Positions 1 through 5,168 of a stretch of DNA of 5,168 bases are shown in pieces. A program made the position numbers and the translations under genes. Every line of letters begins with the position of its first letter. Within the stretch, counting starts at the first letter, position 1. A model generated the notes under the pieces. The model was not told the DNA's origin and searched no databases. It was given only the letters and a program-made list of their open reading frames with translations. The DNA comes from Planctomycetales bacterium (GTDB lineage Bacteria > Planctomycetota > Planctomycetia > Gemmatales > Gemmataceae): contig JAGVLI010000010.1 of NCBI GenBank assembly GCA_020054355.1, positions 1-5,168 on the forward strand. The letters run 5' to 3'.

Positions 1-714
1 CAATCCCAACGGCAGCGCTGCGGCGCGCGCGCCGTGGACGCGGTCGAAGTGCTCCAGCGTTTCTTGCTTGCTGGCGCGGATATGCTCGGCGAGCAGCTGG
101 CGGGCGGCTTCGCCATCGCGGCACTTCAGGGCACGCAGAATCCGGCTGTGATAGCGATAGGTCTCGCGGACCACGGCCAGCGTATGTTGCTGGCGCGGCA
201 CGCCGAAGATACCCGTGAACAAGCGGGAATCCGCGACGATCTTGAGCAGCCGGCCATTGCCCGCCGCCCGCATCAGCAGCATGTGGAATGCCAGGTCGGC
301 TGCCAGGAAGCGCTGCATGCGCGGCGCATCGAGGGCCGGCGCGCCTGTCTCCTGCAATTCATCACCCAGTAGCTTGATCTGCTCGCAGAGACGTTCGAGG
401 CGAACTAATTCGTCGGCCTGCAAGCGTTCGGCGGCCAGGGCCACCGCGTGGCTTTCGAGCGCCTCGCGCAGCTCGAACAATTCGAGCACATCCTGCCGTT
501 GCGGCGTGCGGACGATGGTGCCGTAGCGCGGCAGCTGTTCGAGCAAGCCTTCGTGGACCAGGCGGCGGATGGCCTCGCGCACCGGCGTCCGGCTGATGCC
601 GATTTCCTTCGCCAGCGACAGTTCGGAAACCTGACTGCCAGCGGCCAGCGCGCCCGAAACGATGCGCTGTTGCAGGTAGTCGTAGGCTTGCTGGCGCAGG
701 TGGGTGGAACTCAT
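1..714 (-). CDS. GntR-family regulator, FadR subfamily (FCD domain), 3' end cut by window
   Basis: A ligand-responsive DNA-binding regulator, cytoplasmic and probably dimeric. The reading frame is open from the ATG at 714 to the window edge (238 codons, no stop). Residues about 8-69 form the winged helix-turn-helix, with the typical recognition segment 'SRTPVREAIRRL' at 41-52 and the wing around 'RYGTIV'. Residues about 75-225 form the all-helical FCD ligand domain, starting 'ELFELREALE'. The metal/ligand residues of the FCD family appear conserved: Asp140 and His144 (DxxxH), His189 and His211. Family members are usually about 220-250 residues, so only a few residues should be missing. The start is supported by GAAGGG (726-721), six bases upstream, and by the lack of an in-frame ATG, GTG or TTG upstream as far as the promoter. 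The family commonly senses small carboxylates or sugar acids and represses a nearby catabolic or transport operon. The target, probably left of the window or the gene itself, is not visible. Confidence 0.93.
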   Translation of the reverse strand, partial: MSSTHLRQQAYDYLQQRIVSGALAAGSQVSELSLAKEIGISRTPVREAIRRLVHEGLLEQLPRYGTIVRTPQRQDVLELFELREALESHAVALAAERLQADELVRLERLCEQIKLLGDELQETGAPALDAPRMQRFLAADLAFHMLLMRAAGNGRLLKIVADSRLFTGIFGVPRQQHTLAVVRETYRYHSRILRALKCRDGEAARQLLAEHIRASKQETLEHFDRVHGARAAALPLGL

Positions 715-735
715 GGCCGGCCCTTCGGGATGCCA

Positions 736-747
736 CTGGTATACCAG
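736..747. promoter_or_regulatory. 12-bp perfect palindrome CTGGTATACCAG, probable GntR/FadR-type operator
   Basis: CTGGTATACCAG is an exact palindrome centred between 741 and 742, just downstream of the putative -10 box and over the expected transcription start of the regulator gene. FadR-subfamily regulators typically bind short palindromes with a GT...AC core (TNGTNNNACNA pattern), and this site fits. Its position suggests that the regulator blocks its own promoter. Other copies, which would mark target operons, would lie outside the window. Confidence 0.55.
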
Positions 748-748
748 C

Positions 749-776
749 AGAATACAAAGCGAATGGCCGAAGTCAA
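749..776 (-). promoter_or_regulatory. Putative sigma70-like promoter of the GntR-family gene
   Basis: On the minus strand TTGACT (776-771) is a near-consensus -35 box. A 16-base spacer separates it from TATTCT (754-749), a fair -10 box (four of six bases). Transcription would begin near 742, leaving a leader of about 28 bases before the ATG at 714. The call rests on sequence match and position only. Confidence 0.5.
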
Positions 777-792
777 CGATTTTCCGAAGAGA

Positions 793-820
793 GCGATTTC
801 GTGGAAGCCTCGGAAATCGC
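793..820. repeat. 8-bp inverted repeat upstream of the GntR-gene promoter
   Basis: GCGATTTC (793-800) and GAAATCGC (813-820) are perfect inverted arms with 12 bases between them. They lie about 50-80 bases upstream of the predicted transcription start of the minus-strand regulator gene. This could be a second regulator site, but an 8-bp inverted repeat is also within reach of chance. Confidence 0.25.
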
Positions 821-870
821 GGCAATGATCGACGTCGCGCGCTGAAGTTGACCGTGTTCGGTGCGGCTTC

Positions 871-918
871 AAAAAAGCCTGAACTAGCCGACAGCTATCA
901 GCTATTAGCTGTCAGCTA
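871..918 (-). terminator. Possible terminator of the minus-strand toroid gene
   Basis: Within the heptad tract GACAGCTA (890-897) pairs with TAGCTGTC (906-913) around an 8-base loop. After one mismatch the stem extends by TAGC/GCTA (885-888 and 915-918). Read in the direction of the gene ending at 974, the hairpin is followed about eight bases later by six T (876-871). The gap and the moderate G+C of the stem make this a weak intrinsic terminator candidate. The pairing may simply come from the repeat units. Confidence 0.25.
890..917. repeat. Heptanucleotide tandem repeat, four units (consensus RTCAGCT)
   Basis: Four consecutive 7-mers, GACAGCT, ATCAGCT, ATTAGCT and GTCAGCT, fill this tract. 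On the minus strand the units read AGCTGAC, AGCTAAT, AGCTGAT, AGCTGTC. The tract lies between the regulator's upstream region and the 3' end of the toroid gene. It resembles the 7-bp short tandemly repeated repetitive (STRR) sequences known from cyanobacterial intergenic DNA. The unit shares a CTGAC core with the heptad tracts at 4701-4728 and 4883-4910. Confidence 0.6.
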
Positions 919-973
919 ATTCACGACATGGATTGGTCGGACCAGCCCGAGCGCGAACCTCGTTCCGCACCGC

Positions 974-1996
974 TTATTTCTCGGCCTTCGGCGGACAGGC
1001 CAGCGTCAGCGCGGTAGTCGCCCAGCTGCTGGCTGCAATCGAGATGAATTGATCCTTGGCGTGCGGGAAGCCGGTTTCGTAGTAAATCTGAAAAGGCTTG
1101 CTGCGGGACTTCACATGCCAGGAACCATCTTCCTTCTGGTTCTGGAGCAGGAACTTCACGCCCTTCTGATAAGCCGCATCGGTGACGGGCAGCCCGCCCG
1201 CCTGATGCAGGACCACCAGCGCGCTGCCCGTGGCATAGGCGTCGGAGTCGAGTGTTTCCAGCTGGCTCCAGCCGCCGTCCGCGCGCTGCGCTTGCAACAC
1301 CTCTTGCACCGCCAGCTTGATTTCCTTCTCTTCCGCTCCCGCTGCCTTCAATGCCCACAGGCGGAAGGCGCGGTCCTCGGCATCCTTGCCGGGGTTCTTG
1401 ATGAGCCAGTCGCGCACCTGGGCGATACGCTTTTCGATGCGTTCCTGCTGCTCCGGGGTGCCGTACTTCCGCAGTCCGCGAATCGCCAGGTAGTTGGTGG
1501 TGAAATGGCTCGCCTCCGAAGGCGGTCGGTTCGAGGTGACTTTCCAGTGGTCCAGGTCCTTCTGATGCAGCAGCAGGTATTCGGCCACTGCTGCGGTGTT
1601 CGCGTCGGGCTTCCAGCCGCCGACATCCATGGCGAACAGCGCGTAGCCGGCGGTGTCGCCCTGCCCGCCCGTGCCCTTGCCTTTCAGGAAGTTCTCGCGG
1701 TTCTTGCCGAGGAAGTCGTTGATGAATTTCAGCTGTTTCTGGAGGTCTTCGTCCTTGTACTCGAAGCCCAGGGGCCGAGCCGCGGTCAGGGCCAGCAACG
1801 GCAGCGCCTGATTGTGACAAGCGAAACAAGTCTTCTGCTCGATATGCCCAACGGTCCCCCTGCTCAGCAACGGCAACGCCTTGGCCACCGCCGCGCGACG
1901 TTCGTCGCCCGTGCGTTCCTCCGAACGCAGCTGCGTGGACCCCAGGGCCGCCAGGACGAGCAGCCCAGCGCTGACCGCGATGAAGTTCCGGCGCAT
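974..1996 (-). CDS. Exported squalene-cyclase-like alpha/alpha-toroid protein with one haem-c motif
   Basis: A 340-residue protein predicted to be exported. Residues 1-24 look like a signal peptide: MRR, then a hydrophobic run (FIAVSAGLLVLAALG), then a polar region. A single CxxCH motif (Cys57-Phe-Ala-Cys60-His61) suggests covalent haem c attachment outside the cytoplasm. The rest resembles the prenyltransferase/squalene-oxidase repeat fold: QW-type motifs 'QRADGGW' (237-243) and 'QKEDGSW' (287-293), 'DSDAYATGSAL' (250-260), and a C-terminal 'SSWATTAL' (323-330). No full DxDD cyclase motif is visible, and at 340 residues it is much shorter than hopene cyclases (about 630), so terpene cyclisation is unlikely. 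I recall similar 'CxxCH..LP..A' toroid proteins in Planctomycetota and Acidobacteria, with no known function. The ATG at 1996 is chosen because AAGGGG (2008-2003) lies six bases upstream and the signal peptide follows at once. A GTG at 2038 would add 14 residues before it. It appears to be a single-gene unit. Confidence 0.85.
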   Translation of the reverse strand: MRRNFIAVSAGLLVLAALGSTQLRSEERTGDERRAAVAKALPLLSRGTVGHIEQKTCFACHNQALPLLALTAARPLGFEYKDEDLQKQLKFINDFLGKNRENFLKGKGTGGQGDTAGYALFAMDVGGWKPDANTAAVAEYLLLHQKDLDHWKVTSNRPPSEASHFTTNYLAIRGLRKYGTPEQQERIEKRIAQVRDWLIKNPGKDAEDRAFRLWALKAAGAEEKEIKLAVQEVLQAQRADGGWSQLETLDSDAYATGSALVVLHQAGGLPVTDAAYQKGVKFLLQNQKEDGSWHVKSRSKPFQIYYETGFPHAKDQFISIAASSWATTALTLACPPKAEK

Positions 1997-2041
1997 GATC
2001 GACCCCTTGCCGGGTGAATGCTCGATGAAAACCGTCACCGC

Positions 2042-2069
2042 AGTATAGTACCCCGGCAGCCGGCAAAAC
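2042..2069 (-). promoter_or_regulatory. Weak candidate promoter of the toroid gene
   Basis: TATACT on the minus strand (2047-2042) is a good -10 box, 46 bases upstream of the ATG at 1996. The matching -35 region (GTTTTG, 2069-2064, 16-base spacer) is poor. The -10 match is the only real support. Confidence 0.3.
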
Positions 2070-2452
2070 TACCAGGATTCGCCGAAACAATTTCCCGTCA
2101 TCGGGTAAATGGATGGTTGATTGCCCGCTGTGTCGTGCAGGGGCGGAAAATTTCGCGCCGCCTGCCGGTTTTCCGTTACCCGCCGGCCCTCGACCGACAT
2201 GAGAATAGCAGAGGATTTCGCCCCGCATGCTTGCCAGCGGCCCACGGCCTTGTTACAAGAATAAGGTCTGACCCTCCCCGGTGAACCTCCTCGCACGGTG
2301 TCGCGCCGAGGCTTGCCGTCAGTCGGCGCTCGCGGACCAGGACATCGCCAAGCAGACCTCCGGCCGTTCTCTCCCCACCTGCCGGAACTTTCGAGCCACG
2401 GTTAGGTTTCAGCCGTCGCCCAGTCGGCATATTGGAGCGTTCGGAAGAAATG

Positions 2453-2505
2453 ACGTAGGTCAGGCTTTCCAGCCTGACTGTCAGGCTGGAAAGCCTGACC
2501 TACGT
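2453..2505. repeat. REP/BIME-like palindrome: perfect 26-bp inverted repeat with nested hairpins
   Basis: Arms 2453-2478 and 2480-2505 are exact reverse complements around one base (T2479). Each arm is itself a hairpin: GTCAGGCT / AGCCTGAC with loop TTCC (2459-2478) and with loop GGAA (2480-2499). GTAG (2455-2458) lies directly 5' of the first hairpin and CTAC (2500-2503) directly 3' of the second. This is two inverted units, each with a GTAG tetranucleotide beside a stem-loop, which is the known architecture of REP pairs (BIMEs) moved by RAYT/TnpA-REP transposases. No transposase is in the window, so movement would need one elsewhere. A frame through the element reads 'GQAFQPDCQAGKPDL', a peptide I remember from spurious planctomycete ORFs, which suggests many genomic copies. 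Confidence 0.75.
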
Positions 2506-2559
2506 TTCATGGTTTCCGTTCGCACTTAGGAACGCGCCGCGTTCTTCGCCGGTATTTGC

Positions 2560-2588
2560 TTGACATAGCCGGTAATATCCAATAACTT
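2560..2588 (+). promoter_or_regulatory. Candidate promoter of the MoxR operon
   Basis: TTGACA (2560-2565) matches the -35 consensus exactly and is followed after 17 bases by TAACTT (2583-2588), a weak -10 box that keeps the conserved first, second and last positions. A better -10-like word, TATAGT (2591-2596), lies too far from TTGACA and lacks its own -35 box. Transcription would begin about 150 bases before the ATG at 2742. GCCGGTA occurs at 2548-2554 and 2568-2574, exactly 20 bases apart, on either side of the -35 box. Confidence 0.38.
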
Positions 2589-2608
2589 GATATAGTCGAA
2601 AATATCAA
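2587..2608. promoter_or_regulatory. 7-bp inverted repeat TTGATAT...ATATCAA, possible operator
   Basis: TTGATAT (2587-2593) and ATATCAA (2602-2608) are perfect inverted arms separated by eight bases, at or just downstream of the proposed -10 box of the MoxR operon. The spacing would place the two half-sites about one and a half helical turns apart. No regulator can be assigned. Confidence 0.25.
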
Positions 2609-2659
2609 CATCGAGGCCCACGCCGCCTGCCAGCATCGCCCTTCGTGAAATTTCGGGAC

Positions 2660-2679
2660 GAATCCGCCCGAATCCGCCC
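2660..2679. repeat. Two tandem copies of a 10-bp word (GAATCCGCCC)
   Basis: GAATCCGCCC occurs twice head to tail in the leader region, 63-82 bases before the start of the MoxR gene. It may be a minor slippage repeat; no function is evident. Confidence 0.5.
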
Positions 2680-2741
2680 AGTAGTTACCTGGAAGTAGAT
2701 ACGCGCCAGCCACCCTTGATCCGCCAACCGAGGTATCCCTC

Positions 2742-3773
<1,032 letters not shown>

Positions 3774-3806
3774 CGTTAGACCGATTGCGGTTTAGCAGGG
3801 AGTATC

Positions 3807-4697
3807 ATGACGACCGCGTATCTGCAACCGGATGCCATCGCCAAGGCGCAGGCGCTGGGACTCAAGGCGCGCACCATCGTCGAGGGACTGCGCGTCGGCG
3901 ACCACCGCAGCCCGTTTCGCGGCTTTTCCGTCGAATTTGTGCAGCACCGCGAATACGTGCCGGGGGACGATCCCCGGCACATCGACTGGAAGAGCTATGG
4001 CCGCTCCGAGCGCTACACGATCAAGCAGTACGAGCAGGAAACCAACTTCGCCGGGCACTTGCTGCTCGACGGCAGCCGATCGATGCTCTACGGCGAAGGC
4101 TCGACCAACAAGCTCGAATACGCCAAGCTGCTGGCCGCGACCCTGGCCTACCTGGTGATTCATCAGCGCGACAGCGCCAGCCTGGCGGTCTTCGACTCGG
4201 GCTGGCGGACCCGGCTGCCCGCCAGCAGTCAGGCGGGACACATCATCACGATCCTGAATGCCCTCCAGGATACGCAACCCAACGAGAAGACTTCCATCGG
4301 GCCGCTCCTGCATCAGCTGGCCCAGCAGGTGCGGCGGCGCGGCGTGGTCTTCCTGATTTCCGATTGCTTCGACGACGTGGACAGCCTGCTCGGCGGCATG
4401 CAGCACCTCCGCTTCGAAGGCCATGACGTGACGCTCTTCCACGTCCTGCACCCCGACGAAATCGAGTTCCCGCTCACCGGCATGATCCGCTTCGAGGGAC
4501 TGGAAGAGAAAATCGAGGTGTTGACCCGCCCGCACCTGATTCGTCCAGCTTATCAGCGGGCGGTCAAGGGCTTCCTGCAAAAATTACAGACGGGCTGCGA
4601 GACCAATCGCTGCGATTACATCCTGATGGACACCGGCAAGCCGCTGGCCGAATCGCTCAGCGCTTACCTGGCCAGGCGGCTGCGGACGAAACTCTAG
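3807..4697 (+). CDS. DUF58-domain protein with VWA-like MIDAS fold
   Basis: A 296-residue protein of the DUF58 family, usually encoded next to MoxR ATPases. The diagnostic block runs from 'FRGFSVEF' (37-44) through 'YVPGDDPRHIDWKSYGR' (50-66) to 'IKQYEQE' (72-78). A VWA-like domain follows. Asp88, Ser90 and Ser92 in 'LLLDGSRSM' form the DxSxS metal-ion-dependent adhesion site (MIDAS). Thr162 and Asp186 ('LISDCFDD') are candidates for the remaining MIDAS residues. I see no transmembrane segment, whereas many DUF58 proteins have two N-terminal ones, so this is the short soluble form. The ATG at 3807 follows AGGGAG (3797-3802) by four bases. The protein probably binds a partner through the metal site and is acted on by the upstream MoxR ATPase (inferred from family pairing). 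Its stop codon is followed after three bases by the heptad repeats. Confidence 0.94.
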   Translation: MTTAYLQPDAIAKAQALGLKARTIVEGLRVGDHRSPFRGFSVEFVQHREYVPGDDPRHIDWKSYGRSERYTIKQYEQETNFAGHLLLDGSRSMLYGEGSTNKLEYAKLLAATLAYLVIHQRDSASLAVFDSGWRTRLPASSQAGHIITILNALQDTQPNEKTSIGPLLHQLAQQVRRRGVVFLISDCFDDVDSLLGGMQHLRFEGHDVTLFHVLHPDEIEFPLTGMIRFEGLEEKIEVLTRPHLIRPAYQRAVKGFLQKLQTGCETNRCDYILMDTGKPLAESLSAYLARRLRTKL

Positions 4698-4700
4698 CAG

Positions 4701-4728
4701 TGGCCGGTGGCCAGTGGCCAGTGGTCAG
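4701..4728. repeat. Heptanucleotide tandem repeat, four units (TGGCCAG-type)
   Basis: Four consecutive 7-mers, TGGCCGG, TGGCCAG, TGGCCAG and TGGTCAG, begin three bases after the stop codon of the DUF58 gene. The last unit is the reverse complement of the CTGACCA heptads on the other side of the inverted-repeat element. GTGGTCAG (4721-4728) pairs exactly with CTGACCAC (4898-4905). The type resembles STRR heptads described in cyanobacteria. Confidence 0.65.
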
Positions 4729-4741
4729 CAGTCAAAATGAC

Positions 4742-4878
4742 CTCGTTCCCACGCTCGGCGTGGGAACGCACTGCCGCGACGCTCCGCGTCGCGGCCTGGA
4801 ATGGCCGAAACTGGGGCCGCGCCGAGAGCGCCGCAGAGCGGCGATGCAGTGCGTTCCCACGCCGAGCGTGGGAACGAG
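4742..4878. repeat. 137-bp palindromic element with 33-bp perfect inverted ends, inside the operon
   Basis: Bases 4742-4774 and 4846-4878 are exact reverse complements. Each arm is also a hairpin: CGTTCCCACGC and GCGTGGGAACG form an 11-bp stem around three bases. The 71-bp centre has further stem-loops: 4773-4782 pairs with 4786-4795 (10 bp, loop TCC), and GCCGC pairs with GCGGC (4830-4834 and 4838-4842). It encodes no protein. Translated frames give 'FPRSAWER', which I remember as a common false-ORF peptide in planctomycetes, so this is probably a dispersed family. It could be a MITE-like non-autonomous element or a REP-type repeat pair. No clear target-site duplication is seen. It lies between the DUF58 and BatA-like genes, where strong RNA folding could lower expression of the downstream gene or protect the upstream mRNA. 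Confidence 0.75.
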
Positions 4879-4882
4879 ATTC

Positions 4883-4910
4883 ACTGACTACCGACAACTG
4901 ACCACGGACG
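4883..4910. repeat. Degenerate heptanucleotide tandem repeat, four units (ACTGACC-type)
   Basis: Four 7-mers, ACTGACT, ACCGACA, ACTGACC and ACGGACG, end six bases before the ATG of the BatA-like gene. The orientation is opposite to the TGGTCAG heptads at 4701-4728, so the two tracts flank the palindromic element as imperfect outer inverted repeats. The final unit contains GGA (4906-4908), eight bases before the ATG, the only candidate ribosome-binding core for the next gene. Confidence 0.55.
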
Positions 4911-4916
4911 TTTTCT

Positions 4917-5168
4917 ATGTCCTTTTTGACGCCATTCATGCTCTGGGGCGCGCTGGCGGCCGGCATCCCGATCGCGCTGCACTTCTTCTATCGCAGCCGC
5001 TATCGCAAGGTGCCCTGGGCCGCGATGAAGTTCCTGCTCACCAGCATCGAGCAGACCAGCCGGCGCTTGCGCTTCCAGGAAATCTTGCTGCTGCTCTGCC
5101 GGATCGCCGTGCTCGTGCTGCTCGCCCTGGCGCTGGCCCGGCCTTCGACCAGCGCCGGCCGTGGCTCG
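4917..5168 (+). CDS. BatA-like membrane protein, N-terminal part (cut by window)
   Basis: Only the first 84 codons are present and the frame is open to the right edge. The segment matches the N-terminal membrane region found in BatA-type proteins: MSFLTPFMLWG, a first hydrophobic helix at about residues 5-24, 'LHFFYRSRYRKVPWAAMKFL' (21-40), a basic cytoplasmic link with 'RRLRFQEILLLLCR' (49-62), and a second membrane helix at about 55-75 ending 'ALARPS'. In complete members a VWA or other extracytoplasmic domain usually follows, but here it lies outside the window. The ATG at 4917 is preceded by a weak GGA only (4906-4908). It is the third gene of the MoxR-DUF58 set. Its distance from the DUF58 stop (219 bases) is due to the palindromic element and heptads. 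Probable role: membrane partner of the MoxR/DUF58 module. Confidence 0.85.
   Translation, partial: MSFLTPFMLWGALAAGIPIALHFFYRSRYRKVPWAAMKFLLTSIEQTSRRLRFQEILLLLCRIAVLVLLALALARPSTSAGRGS

Larger units (their letters stand above)
1997..2741. other. 745-bp intergenic region between divergent genes, no recognisable gene
   Basis: This lies between the divergent toroid gene and the MoxR operon. The open frames in it are short, have no family resemblance that I can see, and mostly run through repeats. Besides the separately listed sites it holds two small palindromes close together, CTTGTTACAAG (2249-2259) and GGTCTGACC (2265-2273). About 2100-2450 shows nothing else that I recognise. About 2550-2610 is AT-richer than its surroundings and is the likely control region of the operon. 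Confidence 0.6.

Noticed and set aside
34..828. Plus-strand frames opposite the GntR-family gene (34-372, 215-526, 448-828)
   Set aside because: The minus strand encodes a continuous winged helix plus FCD protein through this region, so these are shadows.
1049..2017. 322-codon plus-strand frame opposite the toroid gene
   Set aside because: Antisense shadow. The minus-strand protein has an export signal and family motifs, and no ribosome-binding site or domain supports this one.
921..2228. 435-codon minus-strand open frame overlapping the toroid gene
   Set aside because: Longer than the real gene but low-complexity (rich in Gly, Arg, Ala), with no domain. The overlapping frame ending at 974 has a signal peptide, CxxCH and QW motifs. 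This is a high-GC shadow frame.
2453..2505. Intrinsic transcription terminator
   Set aside because: The hairpin is strong, but no T tract follows directly on either strand, and the GTAG-hairpin pair layout is better explained as a REP-type repeat.
2281..2529. 82-codon frame ending in 'GQAFQPDCQAGKPDL'
   Set aside because: Its recognisable end is a translation of the palindromic repeat at 2453-2505, not a protein domain.
4742..4878. CRISPR array
   Set aside because: There are only two copies, in inverted rather than direct orientation, with no regular spacers and no cas genes.
4694..4966. Short frames on both strands through the 4742-4878 element (e.g. 'FPRSAWER', 'RSHAERGN')
   Set aside because: They are translations of the inverted repeat and its heptad flanks. 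The symmetrical sequence makes similar peptides on both strands.

Overview
The window is high-GC bacterial DNA that looks chromosomal. I infer a planctomycete, probably of the Gemmata type. Three things suggest this: the MoxR / DUF58 / BatA-like gene cluster; a secreted alpha/alpha-toroid protein with a haem-c motif, a kind I associate with Planctomycetota and Acidobacteria; and two palindromic intergenic repeats. When translated, these repeats give peptides such as 'GQAFQPD..AGKPDL' and 'FPRSAWER / RSHAERGN', which I remember as recurring false ORFs in planctomycete genomes. No rRNA or tRNA marker confirms the taxon.

Layout. Positions 1-714 (minus) carry a GntR/FadR-subfamily regulator whose 3' end runs off the left edge. 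Its control region (715-780) holds a plausible -35/-10 promoter with a perfect 12-bp palindrome across the expected transcription start, which is the layout of an autorepressed gene. A heptanucleotide repeat tract (890-917) separates it from a minus-strand gene (974-1996) for an exported squalene-cyclase-like toroid protein with one CxxCH motif. A 745-bp gap (1997-2741) follows, without a recognisable gene. It contains a perfect 26-bp inverted repeat built like a REP/BIME element and an AT-richer, promoter-like stretch. From 2742 a plus-strand operon begins: MoxR-family AAA+ ATPase, DUF58 protein, and the first 84 codons of a BatA-like membrane protein cut by the right edge.

Function. MoxR ATPases and DUF58/VWA proteins are a known pairing in which the ATPase acts as a chaperone-like motor on a metal-ion-dependent adhesion site (MIDAS) partner. 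The BatA-like protein would anchor the module to the membrane. The regulator's target and the toroid protein's substrate cannot be read from the window.

The least ordinary DNA lies between genes: a REP/BIME-like palindrome, a 137-bp element with 33-bp perfect inverted ends lying inside the MoxR operon, and three heptad-repeat tracts sharing a CTGAC-like core. I see no evidence of a new defence, CRISPR or biosynthetic system.
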